The position numbers and the translations under genes were made by a program. A DNA stretch of 29,233 nt from DASSKF01 sp035690725 (GTDB lineage Bacteria > Actinomycetota > Actinomycetes > Actinomycetales > Dermatophilaceae): contig DASSKF010000069.1 of NCBI GenBank assembly GCA_035690725.1, forward strand, positions 1 through 29,233. The letters run 5' to 3'. Below, in pieces: positions 21,458-29,233 of the stretch. The stretch's first letter is position 1, and each line of letters begins with the position of its first letter. A model generated the notes under the pieces. It was not told where the DNA came from. It saw only the letters and a program-made list of their open reading frames with translations, and did not search any database.

Positions 21458-24066
21458 GCAGGGGGGGCACGACGGCGCGGTCCCGGGCGCTGGCGACCCT
21501 CGGCCTGGCCCTGGTGCTCGTGCTGGCCACCGGGTCGGCGCCGGTCCCGACGGCCGCGGCCCGTGCCACCCCCTCGGGGACAGCCCAGCCCTCGGGGACC
21601 CGCCCGGCCACCGGCACCCCCCGAGACGACCCGACCCCCCGCGTCGACATCCACCTGCAGTCGGTCGACCCCGGCATCGCCCGCCCCGGCGAGCCGGTGC
21701 GCCTCGTCGGGTCGGTGCAGAACACCAGCGAGGTCTCGATCCACCACCCGACCGTCCGCGTCCGGGTCGGCTCCCGGGGGCTGGACACCCGGGACGCGGT
21801 GGCCGGGTGGGCCGAGGGCCGGGACGGCGCCGCGCTCGGGGACGTGGTCGCCAGCACGTCGGTCGGCCGCCTCCTCCTGCCCGGCGAGCAGCTGCCCTTC
21901 TCGGTCCGGATCGGCCGGACGGCGCTCCACCCCGGCCTCAACTTCGGGACCCTGCCGCTGACCCTCGAGGTCGTCCCCGGTATGCCGGGCAAGGACCGGG
22001 CGCGACCGCGCACCTCCGCGCCCGTGGACGAGAACGAGCCGACCACGCCGCCCGAGGCCGTCGGGGCGCTGCGCAGCTTCCTGCCGTGGGACGCGTCGCG
22101 GAACTACCACCGGCTGCAGCTGAGCTGGGTGGTGCCGCTGACCCTGCCGGACGACCCGGCGCTGTTCGGCGAGCCCGGCAGCAACCGGCTCAGCGCCTGG
22201 GAGTCCGCGATCGGACCCGGCTCGCGGATCGACCGGCTGCTGCGCGGGACCGCGCGCGCGCCGGTGACCTACCTGCTCGACCCGGTGCTGGTCTCGCCCT
22301 ATGTCGAGGTGGCACCGGCGCCCGGTGAGCCGTCCGCCCCGCCGAGCGAGTCGGCCCCGGAGTCGCAGTCGGCATCGGAGACCCCCGGGTCCTCCGAGTC
22401 GCCCGAGTCGAGCACGGAGACGCCGGCACCGACGTCGACGGAGGACACCACCACCACAACTCCACCGGCCGGCACGGGCTCGACCGACTCGACCGGCCCG
22501 ACCGACTCGACCGACTCCACCGACACGACCGACACGACCGGCACGAGTGACACCAGCGGCTCCGGCGACTCGGCCCCGACCGGGTCGAACGAGTCGACCG
22601 AGTCCAGCCCCACCCCCGAGCAGCCGACGAGCAGCACGACGCCCCCGGCCCCGCCGCGGCCCGAGGCCGAGGTCCAGGACCTGGCCGCCGAGCTCGCACA
22701 GCGCCTGCGCGGTGCGGGCCCCGGGTCCGCCCCGCCGCACCCGATCTGGGCGCTGCCCACCGGGGACCCCGACCTGCCGGCCGTCCTGGAGCACAACACC
22801 GACCTGCCGGCGCTCTCGGCCCTCATGCAGCAGCCCGTGCCGGAGGGGCTCGGCACCGACGTGCGCACCGGCGTCTCCTGGCCGCTCGGGGCACGCCTGG
22901 ACCACAGGCTGGTCAAGCGGATGCGCCAGGCCTACCGGGTGGCGCCCGACCCGCTGGCGGCCGCGCTCACCCCGCGGGGCACCGTGGTGGACCGGAGCTC
23001 GAGCACGGGCGTGGCGGCATACCAGTCCCCGCAGGGGCTCCCGCTGCTCGCGTATGACGAGCGGCTCAGTGCCATCGCCGCCGCCGGCAACAGCCGCGGC
23101 AACGGGGGCGCGACGGTCCAGCGGTTCCTCGCCGAGACGATGGCGATCTACCAGCAGCAGCCGGCCGTCGACCGGTCGGTGCTCGTGGCGCCGCCGCGCG
23201 GCTTCGACGCCGACCCGGGGGTGCTGCGGGACCTGTTCCGCCAGCTGCGGCAGACACCGTGGATCCGGTCGGTGCCGGCCGAGGACCTGCTCGCCGAGGC
23301 GCGGCGCGCCCCCCGGATGGACCAGCCGCTCACCCGGCCGCGACACCAGCGCGGGGGCGCGAACGACATCAGGACCTACCCGCGCGCCGGGCGCTCGCCG
23401 CTCACCGCCAAGCACCTCGGCCTGGTGCAGGACGCCGAGCGCCGGCTGGACGGCATCGCCGGGATCACCGAGGGCGGCCGCGCCGACATCGTCGGCCGGC
23501 CGGCGTCCGCGGGCCGACAGCTGCTGTCGACCCGCTACCGGGGGTCCCGGGTGGCCTGGGCGACCCTCGCCGGACAGGTGCGCGGCGCGACCCGCGACCT
23601 GCGCCGGGCGGTGCACGTCACCCCCAGCACGGTGAACTTCCTCGCCGACGAGGGCGCCCTGCAGATCACCATCGTCAACAACCTCGACGCCGACGTCCGC
23701 AACGTGCGGCTCGACCTCGAGGCCGGCAGCACCGACCTGCAGATCACGCAGCAGCCCGGGGCGCTGCACATCGGCGCGCACAGCCGCACCAGCGTGCGAG
23801 TGCACGTGTCGGCCCTCGGGTCCGGCGACGTCCCGATCCACACCCAGCTGACCACGCCGAACGGCACCCGCCTCGGCACCCACCCCCGGGTGATCGTCCA
23901 CGTCCAGCCCACGGGGTCCTGGATCTACTGGGTGGTCGGTATCGTGGCGGCGCTCATCCTCGCCCTCGGGCTCTACCGTTCCTTCCGAGGCGGCCGAGGA
24001 CACCAGGGCGATGAGGGCGGCCATGGTGGCCAGGGCCCGGACGAGAACGGAACACGCGAGACATGA
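21454..24066 (+). CDS. DUF6049 family envelope protein
   Basis: 870 residues. N-terminal signal-like hydrophobic segment (about 8-30), a large extracytoplasmic region, then a single C-terminal membrane helix (about 824-843, SWIYWVVGIVAALILALGLY) and a short charged cytoplasmic tail. The region VDIHLQSVDPGIARPGEPVR begins an immunoglobulin-like domain. The family sits between Nudix and murJ in Actinobacteria and has no proven function; a role at the MurJ envelope machinery is inferred. Residues ~290-402 form a Ser/Thr/Glu/Pro-rich tract with TDSTDSTDTTD-type repeats that breaks the ordered domain and should be a flexible, possibly glycosylated loop. The GTG overlaps the Nudix stop. Confidence 0.88.
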   Translation: MSRGGTTARSRALATLGLALVLVLATGSAPVPTAAARATPSGTAQPSGTRPATGTPRDDPTPRVDIHLQSVDPGIARPGEPVRLVGSVQNTSEVSIHHPTVRVRVGSRGLDTRDAVAGWAEGRDGAALGDVVASTSVGRLLLPGEQLPFSVRIGRTALHPGLNFGTLPLTLEVVPGMPGKDRARPRTSAPVDENEPTTPPEAVGALRSFLPWDASRNYHRLQLSWVVPLTLPDDPALFGEPGSNRLSAWESAIGPGSRIDRLLRGTARAPVTYLLDPVLVSPYVEVAPAPGEPSAPPSESAPESQSASETPGSSESPESSTETPAPTSTEDTTTTTPPAGTGSTDSTGPTDSTDSTDTTDTTGTSDTSGSGDSAPTGSNESTESSPTPEQPTSSTTPPAPPRPEAEVQDLAAELAQRLRGAGPGSAPPHPIWALPTGDPDLPAVLEHNTDLPALSALMQQPVPEGLGTDVRTGVSWPLGARLDHRLVKRMRQAYRVAPDPLAAALTPRGTVVDRSSSTGVAAYQSPQGLPLLAYDERLSAIAAAGNSRGNGGATVQRFLAETMAIYQQQPAVDRSVLVAPPRGFDADPGVLRDLFRQLRQTPWIRSVPAEDLLAEARRAPRMDQPLTRPRHQRGGANDIRTYPRAGRSPLTAKHLGLVQDAERRLDGIAGITEGGRADIVGRPASAGRQLLSTRYRGSRVAWATLAGQVRGATRDLRRAVHVTPSTVNFLADEGALQITIVNNLDADVRNVRLDLEAGSTDLQITQQPGALHIGAHSRTSVRVHVSALGSGDVPIHTQLTTPNGTRLGTHPRVIVHVQPTGSWIYWVVGIVAALILALGLYRSFRGGRGHQGDEGGHGGQGPDENGTRET

Positions 24067-25766
24067 GTGAGGCCCCCGTCAGCGGGGACGCGGTCGACGG
24101 CGGTGCCGGGCAGGGCCCCGGCGGCCTCGACGGCTCCGGCGACGCGACCGACACCGCCAGCCTGACCCGCAACAGCCTGGCGATGGCGTCGGGCACGATC
24201 GTCTCGCGCGTGCTCGGCATGGTCCGGGTGGTGCTGCAGGCCAGCGCGCTCGGCACCGTGGCGATGGCGGCCAACGCCTGGGACACCGCCAACACGCTGC
24301 CGAACATCATCCACACGCTGCTCGCCGGGGGCGTGCTCAACGCGATCCTCGTGCCGCAGATCGCCAAGGCGGGCCGGCACGCCGACGGCGGGCGCGACTA
24401 CGTCGACCGGCTGCTCACCCTGTCGCTGACCGCCCTCGCGGGCGCGACCGTGGTGTTCACGCTGCTCGCGGCGCCGCTGGTGTGGATCTACGGGGCCGAC
24501 CTGCCCGGCGACGCCCGGCACCTCGGCACCGTGTTCGCGCTGATCTGCATGCCGCAGGTCTTCTTCTACGGCCTCTACACCCTGCTCGGGCAGGTCCTCA
24601 ACGCCCGCAACCAGTTCGCCTCGTTCATGTGGGCGCCGGCGCTGGCCAACATCGTCGCGATCGGCGGGTTCGGCGTGTTCCTGGCGACCCAGCAGCGGGT
24701 CGCGCCGGTCGAGGAGTGGACGCCGACGATGATCTGGCTGGTCGCCGGGTCGGCGACGGTCGGCGTCGCGATCCAGGCGCTGGTGCTGATCTGGCCGCTC
24801 TACCGCAAAGGGTTCCGCTACCGACCACGCTGGGGGTTCCGGGGGGTCGGGCTGCGCAGCGCGTCCCGGGTGGCGATCTGGACCTTCGGCGCCGTGGTCG
24901 TCAGCCAGCTCGCGTTCGTCGTCGCGTCCAACGTGCTGAACTTCGCCGCCGCGCGCGGTGGGGCGGGGCGCGCGGCATACTCCACCGCGCTGTTGCTGTT
25001 CATGCTCCCGCACTCCCTCGTCACGGTCTCCCTCATCACCGCGCTGTTCCCGCGGATGTCGCGCGCCGCCGTGGCCGGGCGGATCGCCGACGTGCGGGCC
25101 GACGTGCGGCACGGGCTGCGGCTGACCGGCGTCGCGACCGTGCCGATCACCATCGCCGGCATCATCCTCGCCCGGCCGATGTCGACCACGATCTTCTCCA
25201 CCCTCGCCCGGCTGGACCGCAGCTCGGCGCTCGCCGTCGGCGACGTCCTCATCGCGATGATGACGGCGCTGATCCCGTTCGGGCTGTTCTTCCTGGTGCA
25301 ACGGGCCTACTACGCCTTCGAGGACGCGCGGACCCCGTTCTGGTTCCAGGTCGTCATCAGCGGCGTCGCCACCGCCGGCAACGTCGTGGTGCTGCTGCTC
25401 GTCGCGCCCCGGTGGATGGCGGTGGGCGCCGGGGCGGCCCTGTCGCTGGGCAACGTCATCGGCTCGGTGGCCAGCTTCGTGTGGCTGCGCCGCCGGCTCG
25501 GCGGGCTGCCGGTGTATGACGTGGTCCGCACCTACGTGCGCCTCACCCTCGCCTCGGTGGTGGCCGCCGTGGTCACCCTGCTCATCATCTTCGGCCTCGA
25601 CCACGTGCTGACCGGCAAGCTGCTGGCGTTCGTGGTCCTGGCCGTCGGCGGCGGGGCGTTCCTGCTCGTCTACGTCGTGGTCGCCCGGCGGCTGCGGGTC
25701 GGCGAGATCGACGAGATCCTCGCGCCGCTCAGCCGGCGGCTCCGGGGCGCGCTCGGCCGGTCCTGA
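24063..25766 (+). CDS. murJ: Lipid II flippase MurJ (MviN)
   Basis: 567 residues. Flips undecaprenyl-linked peptidoglycan precursor across the membrane. An acidic N-terminal tail (~35 residues) leads to SLTRNSLAMASGTIVSRVLG, the conserved MviN start, followed by about 14 membrane segments. NLPNIIHTLLAGG-type sequence (here NTLPNIIHTLLAGGVLNAI) and later FFLVQRAYYAFEDARTPFW match the MurJ family. The protein lacks the C-terminal pseudokinase fused to MurJ in Mycobacterium; that part is the next gene. ATG overlaps the DUF6049 stop by 4 bp. Confidence 0.95.
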   Translation: MSEAPVSGDAVDGGAGQGPGGLDGSGDATDTASLTRNSLAMASGTIVSRVLGMVRVVLQASALGTVAMAANAWDTANTLPNIIHTLLAGGVLNAILVPQIAKAGRHADGGRDYVDRLLTLSLTALAGATVVFTLLAAPLVWIYGADLPGDARHLGTVFALICMPQVFFYGLYTLLGQVLNARNQFASFMWAPALANIVAIGGFGVFLATQQRVAPVEEWTPTMIWLVAGSATVGVAIQALVLIWPLYRKGFRYRPRWGFRGVGLRSASRVAIWTFGAVVVSQLAFVVASNVLNFAAARGGAGRAAYSTALLLFMLPHSLVTVSLITALFPRMSRAAVAGRIADVRADVRHGLRLTGVATVPITIAGIILARPMSTTIFSTLARLDRSSALAVGDVLIAMMTALIPFGLFFLVQRAYYAFEDARTPFWFQVVISGVATAGNVVVLLLVAPRWMAVGAGAALSLGNVIGSVASFVWLRRRLGGLPVYDVVRTYVRLTLASVVAAVVTLLIIFGLDHVLTGKLLAFVVLAVGGGAFLLVYVVVARRLRVGEIDEILAPLSRRLRGALGRS

Positions 25767-25779
25767 GCGGGCCCGCCGC

Positions 25780-25847
25780 GAACGTTGCGGGAGTTGCGGC
25801 CGAACCGGGACGTATGGGTCACGCTTCGGCCGCAACTTCTCGCGTTC
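25780..25847 (+). other. Intergenic inverted repeat downstream of murJ
   Basis: GGGAGTTGCGGCCGAA pairs with TTCGGCCGCAACTTCT (two G-T wobbles), around a 20-base loop at 25805-25824. The outer bases GAACG/CGTTC pair after an internal bulge. It may terminate or attenuate transcription between murJ and the pseudokinase gene. The arms again contain AGTTGC. Confidence 0.8.
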
Positions 25848-25988
25848 CTCCGCCGTTGGTCCCGCGGGGCCGAGTCCGTGCCGGTGTGGTTCCCGTAGCG
25901 CGCCAAGACCACGCCCGTAGGATGAGCCACCGACCGAACACGGCCCCCAACCCGACACCACAACCGACCACCACCCCAAGGAGCCGGC

Positions 25989-27908
25989 GTGCAAGGGATT
26001 GCTCCGGAGACGGTGCTCGGCGGGCGGTACACCGTCACCCGACGCCTCGCCCACCGTGAGGACCTCGAGCACTGGGCAGCCGTCGACACGACCCTCGACC
26101 GGGACGTCGCCGTCACCGTGTTCGACCGCGACCAGCCTCAGGCGGCCGCCGCCCTCGACGGGGCCCGCCGTGCCGCGGGGATCGAGGACCCGCGCCTGGT
26201 GCGCATCCTCGACGTCGGCACCCAGCAGGGCCACTCCTTCATCGTCGAGGAGGGCCTGCACGAGGCGGTCTCGCTCGCGACCCGCATCCGCAGCGGCCCC
26301 CTCCCTGCCGAGGAGGCCCGCCGCATCCTCGGCGAGAGCGCGAGCGCCCTGGAGGCCGCCCGGCACCGTGGCCTGCACCACCTGCGGCTCAGCCCGTATG
26401 CCGTGCTGGTCACCCGCGAGGGCAGCGTCAAGATCAGCGGCACGGCCGTGGCGGCGGCGCTGGACGGTGCCGACGAGCCGTCCGCGGCCGAGGCCACCCG
26501 GATCGACACGATCGGCCTCGTCGCGATCGGCTACTGCGCGCTGACCGGGTCGTGGCCGCTGGAGCCGGGCCTGCCGGACGTCCCCTCCGCCCCGCGCATC
26601 GTCGGCGGGGTGCCGTCCCCCTCCGAGCTGGTGCAGGGCGGCGTGCCCAACGACCTCGACGCCCTGTGCCGGCACACGCTCAACGAGGCGGCCGGCCCCG
26701 GCACCCCGGGCGAGCTCGCCACCGCGATCGCCCCGTGGCCGCCCGAGCCGGTGCGCGGCGCCGGCCCACGACGGCAGGACCGCCCCGAGGACGGGAGGCG
26801 GGACGCGGCCCGCGGTGCGGCCGCCGCCGCCGGTGCCGCGGCCGCCGCGGGCGCCGCCGCCGGTGCCGCAGCCGCCGCGGGACGCTCGGGCAAGGCGGAC
26901 CTGCGGGGCCGGACCCCGGGGGCCACCGGTGCCGGGGAGGGCGACCCGGGCGACCGGACGCTCGACGGCCGCACCGGCACGACGAACGAGATCCCGACCC
27001 GGCCGGCGGGCGCCGCGGGCGCGGCCGGTGCCGCGGCCGGCACCTGGGCGGGGAGCCGTGGGGACGCCACCCGGGCGGACGACGCCACCCGACCCGACAC
27101 GGCCGAGCAGGAACTGGCCGACCGGCAGCACGCCGACGACGACCACGCGGACGACGACCACGGCGACGTGGGCAGCTACTACGGCGACGACCTGCCCGAC
27201 GAGGAGCTCGGACCACCGCTGCCCCTCATCGGCCGCGGCGCGGCGGCCCCGGACCGCAGCCAGACCCGGTTCGCCCTGGTCCTCGCGGTCGTGCTCGTCG
27301 TGGCCGCCCTCGTGCTCGGCTTCTGGGGCCTCGCCCAGATCGGGCAGCCGGACCAGTCCGCGGCCGAGAGCTCGAGCGCCGGCGGCCCGCAGCCGGTGCC
27401 GACCGGCGGCGCCGGCCGGAGCGGGTCGCCCAGCAGCCCGTCCGGCAGCACCTCGCCGTCGTCCACCCCGACGCACCACGGCCCGATCGAGATCACCGGC
27501 GCCTCGCTGATCAACCAGTCGAGCGGGGCCGACCACCCCGAGCTGCTGCCCCGGTCCTACGACGGTGATGCGTCGACGCAGTGGTACTCCAGCGGCTACG
27601 CCACCACCGACTGGGGCAACCTGAAGTCCGGGATGGGCGTCGCCTACGACCTCGGGTCCGCGCAGGACGTCAGCAAGGTCACGCTCGACCTGCCCTCGTT
27701 CGAGGGGGTCTCGGTCTACGTCGGCGGCTCCAAGGACCGCGGCGAGGGCACCCGGCTCGACCTCGGCAGCCCGTCGGGCCAGCGGGCCACGGCGACGGCG
27801 CCGGACGGCACCGTGAAGGGGAAGTACGTCATCGTCTGGTTCGACACGGCGAGCGTCCCCAACGGCTCCTGGAACCGGGTCGAGATCAACGACGTCAGCG
27901 TCCGGTAG
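25989..27908 (+). CDS. MurJ-associated pseudokinase with C-terminal jelly-roll domain
   Basis: 639 residues: a kinase-like domain (about 1-255), an Ala/Gly-rich and charged linker, a membrane helix (about 428-450, FALVLAVVLVVAALVLGFW), a Ser/Gly/Pro stretch and an extracytoplasmic discoidin-like domain (about 495-639). The kinase is inactive by sequence: the VAIK lysine is Thr (VAVTVF), the HRD motif is HLRLSP, and the DFG position reads ISG. In Mycobacterium the equivalent domain is fused to MurJ (Rv3910) and, once phosphorylated, binds the FHA protein FhaA. Here it is separate. The GTG is supported by AAGGAG 5 bases upstream. A weak -10 (TAGGAT, 25918) and the hairpin at 25780 separate it from murJ. 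Confidence 0.88.
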   Translation: MQGIAPETVLGGRYTVTRRLAHREDLEHWAAVDTTLDRDVAVTVFDRDQPQAAAALDGARRAAGIEDPRLVRILDVGTQQGHSFIVEEGLHEAVSLATRIRSGPLPAEEARRILGESASALEAARHRGLHHLRLSPYAVLVTREGSVKISGTAVAAALDGADEPSAAEATRIDTIGLVAIGYCALTGSWPLEPGLPDVPSAPRIVGGVPSPSELVQGGVPNDLDALCRHTLNEAAGPGTPGELATAIAPWPPEPVRGAGPRRQDRPEDGRRDAARGAAAAAGAAAAAGAAAGAAAAAGRSGKADLRGRTPGATGAGEGDPGDRTLDGRTGTTNEIPTRPAGAAGAAGAAAGTWAGSRGDATRADDATRPDTAEQELADRQHADDDHADDDHGDVGSYYGDDLPDEELGPPLPLIGRGAAAPDRSQTRFALVLAVVLVVAALVLGFWGLAQIGQPDQSAAESSSAGGPQPVPTGGAGRSGSPSSPSGSTSPSSTPTHHGPIEITGASLINQSSGADHPELLPRSYDGDASTQWYSSGYATTDWGNLKSGMGVAYDLGSAQDVSKVTLDLPSFEGVSVYVGGSKDRGEGTRLDLGSPSGQRATATAPDGTVKGKYVIVWFDTASVPNGSWNRVEINDVSVR

Positions 27909-27932
27909 CGCCGACCGCCAGGCCCGCCCCCG

Positions 27933-28487
27933 ATGTCCCGCGCCGACGAGCTCGCCGCGCTCTCGGACCGTGAGCTGCTGGCCACTCACTGCGCCGGTGA
28001 CGCCGAGGCCTTCGGGGAGCTGTTCCGCCGGCACCGGGACCGGATGTGGGCGGTCGCCCTGCGCACCTGCCGGGACCGCGAGCTGGCGGCCGACGCCGTG
28101 CAGGACGCGTTCGTGTCGGCGTTCCGCCGGGCCGACAGCTTCCGCGGCGACGCCCAGGTGACCACCTGGCTGCACCGCATCGTCGTCAACGCCTGCCTCG
28201 ACAAGCTGCGCCGGGCCAAGCCGGTGGACCCGTTGCCCGAGCGGGAGCCGGCCGACCCGCACGACCGGCACGCGGGGGTCGAGGACGCCCTCGACGTGCA
28301 CCGCGCCCTCGACCGGCTCCCCGAGGGGCAGCGCCTCGCCCTCGTCCTCGTCGACATGCAGGGACTCCCGGTCGCCGAGGCGGCCCGGGTGCTCGACGTC
28401 GCCGAGGGAACGGTGAAGTCCCGGTGCGCCCGCGGCCGGGCGACCCTCGCGACCCTGCTGGGGCTGGACGCGGAGCGCTCGACGTGA
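27933..28487 (+). CDS. sigM: ECF sigma factor SigM
   Basis: 184 residues. Region 2 starts with CAGDAEAFGELFRRHRDRMW and continues AADAVQDAFVSAFRRADSF; region 4 has LPEGQRLALVLVDMQGLPVAEAARVLDVAEGTVKSR in two parts. The position between the MurJ pseudokinase gene and an anti-sigma gene is the conserved SigM locus. The ribosome binding site is weak. An ECF-type promoter lies just downstream, before the anti-sigma gene. Regulon members cannot be deduced from this window. Confidence 0.92.
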   Translation: MSRADELAALSDRELLATHCAGDAEAFGELFRRHRDRMWAVALRTCRDRELAADAVQDAFVSAFRRADSFRGDAQVTTWLHRIVVNACLDKLRRAKPVDPLPEREPADPHDRHAGVEDALDVHRALDRLPEGQRLALVLVDMQGLPVAEAARVLDVAEGTVKSRCARGRATLATLLGLDAERST

Positions 28488-28516
28488 GCACCCGGCATAC
28501 CGACCGGGGCGGGGCC

Positions 28517-28543
28517 GGGAACCGCAGCCGTCGCCCCGTCGTC
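28517..28543 (+). promoter_or_regulatory. ECF-type promoter candidate before the anti-sigma gene
   Basis: GGGAACC (28517-28523), 16 bases, then CGTC (28540-28543), fits the GGAAC-N16-18-CGTC pattern reported for mycobacterial SigM. It lies in the 178-bp gap between sigM and the anti-sigma gene and would let SigM raise the level of its own antagonist. Confidence 0.55.
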
Positions 28544-28665
28544 CTACTCATGGCGGGCCGGACCGCGCCGGCGACCTCCCCGGAGCCGGTGTCGGGACCA
28601 GGGCGGCCCGCCCCCAGCCCGGGCCGGACAGCGCCACTCCACCTGGCACCACGGAGGAGCTCCTG

Positions 28666-29233
28666 ATGACCCCACGCCTCCCGCTGGGCCGGTCGTCGTC
28701 GCCCGACGACGACCCGACCGGTGTGCGGGCGCTGCTGTCGTCGCTGCCGGAGCCGGGCCCGATGCCGGCGGAGCTGGTCGAGCGGATCACCTCCAGCCTC
28801 GCCGAGGAGCAGCGGGCCCGCGGCTCCGCCGACGCCGGCGCGGACGGTGCGCACCCCGGCTACCTGCCGGAGACGGAGGCGGACGTGCGCCCGCTCGTGC
28901 GGCGGCCCCGCTGGCGGCAGGTGGTCGGCGGTGCGACCGGTGCCGCGGCCGCCGTGGTGGTGGGGTTCGTGGCGGTGAACGCGTACACCCAGTCCGGCGG
29001 CAGCTCGGCCTCCAGCGCCTCCGGTGGCTCGGTCGCGCGCAGCTCGATCAGCGGCGGGTCCGCCGGCAGCACCGCGGGACCGGAGTCCGACGCCTCCGGC
29101 GGGCGCGGCGCCCCCCAGCACGCCGAGGGACTGGCCGACGCCGGTGCGCTCGGCGCCGTGCGGATCACGCAGAGCGGTCGCAACTACACCGAGGACGGGT
29201 TCGCCCGGCAGGCCGTTCCGCTGGCACACGGCA
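28666..29233 (+). CDS. Anti-sigma factor for SigM, 3' partial
   Basis: The first 189 residues are visible; the gene runs off the window. An N-terminal cytoplasmic domain (about 1-84, with LLSSLPEPGPMPAELVERIT and SLAEEQ) should bind SigM. A membrane helix follows (about 84-106, VVGGATGAAAAVVVGFVAV), and then an extracytoplasmic Ser/Gly-rich stretch (about 107-150). The gene context is that of RsmA, the actinobacterial anti-SigM factor. The ATG has GGAGGAG 6 bases upstream. Redox control, as in the thioredoxin-linked SigM locus, cannot be judged because the remaining part is missing. Confidence 0.85.
   Translation, partial: MTPRLPLGRSSSPDDDPTGVRALLSSLPEPGPMPAELVERITSSLAEEQRARGSADAGADGAHPGYLPETEADVRPLVRRPRWRQVVGGATGAAAAVVVGFVAVNAYTQSGGSSASSASGGSVARSSISGGSAGSTAGPESDASGGRGAPQHAEGLADAGALGAVRITQSGRNYTEDGFARQAVPLAHG

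Noticed and set aside
21289..24024. Minus-strand open frame of about 910 codons opposite the DUF6049 gene
   Set aside because: Antisense shadow; the plus strand has signal, membrane helix and 4-bp overlaps with its neighbours.
23973..28301. Minus-strand open frame of about 1440 codons
   Set aside because: It is the mirror of DUF6049, murJ, the pseudokinase and sigM genes. Composition is low-complexity Arg/Asp/Gly/His, and it has no family motifs. Long antisense frames are expected at this GC content.

Overview
The window comes from a very GC-rich actinobacterial chromosome. GTG starts, 4-bp ATGA/GTGA overlaps and GC-ending codons are everywhere. The right end has the order CCA-adding enzyme, Nudix hydrolase, DUF6049 protein, MurJ, MurJ-type pseudokinase, SigM, anti-sigma factor, which is conserved near the replication origin in Actinobacteria. 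Protein style suggests the Intrasporangiaceae/Dermatophilaceae group, but this is a judgement from gene content. No tRNA, rRNA, CRISPR array, prophage or transposase was seen.

Layout. 1-2.3 kb: end of an L-2-hydroxyglutarate oxidase gene, a convergent short-chain dehydrogenase and a decayed Uma2-type nuclease gene. 2.36-7.5 kb: a DtxR/IdeR-type iron box followed by a siderophore uptake operon (siderophore-interacting flavoreductase, lipoprotein, two FecCD permeases, ATPase). 7.6-10.4 kb, minus strand: a three-gene operon of a 45-residue Arg/Ser/Thr peptide, an ABC exporter and a Ser/Thr kinase. 10.6-13.5 kb: a two-component system (minus) and a divergent membrane-anchored protein. 13.6-16.2 kb: two overlapping CNNM/CBS-domain membrane proteins. 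16.3-19.3 kb: small acidic proteins, a short-chain dehydrogenase pseudogene capped by a hairpin array, and an ECF sigma factor with a DinB/MDMPI-fold partner. 19.3-29.2 kb: the origin-proximal cell-envelope block.

The most interesting candidate is the peptide-exporter-kinase operon. Residues 11-45 of the peptide contain only Arg, Ser, Thr, Gly, Ala and His, it has a strong ribosome binding site, and it is followed at once by an exporter and a kinase with all core catalytic residues. A 32-bp element upstream matches (25 of 32 positions) an element upstream of the neighbouring response regulator. I infer that the two-component system controls a secreted or phosphorylated basic peptide.

A second theme is dense small-scale repeat structure: 25-bp palindromic elements in frame inside genes, short tandem repeats of several unit lengths, very long hairpins (one in the histidine kinase gene, one enclosing a permease start codon), a three-hairpin tandem array, and a heptamer GTATGCC/GGCATAC that appears about 20 times in all reading frames and between genes.
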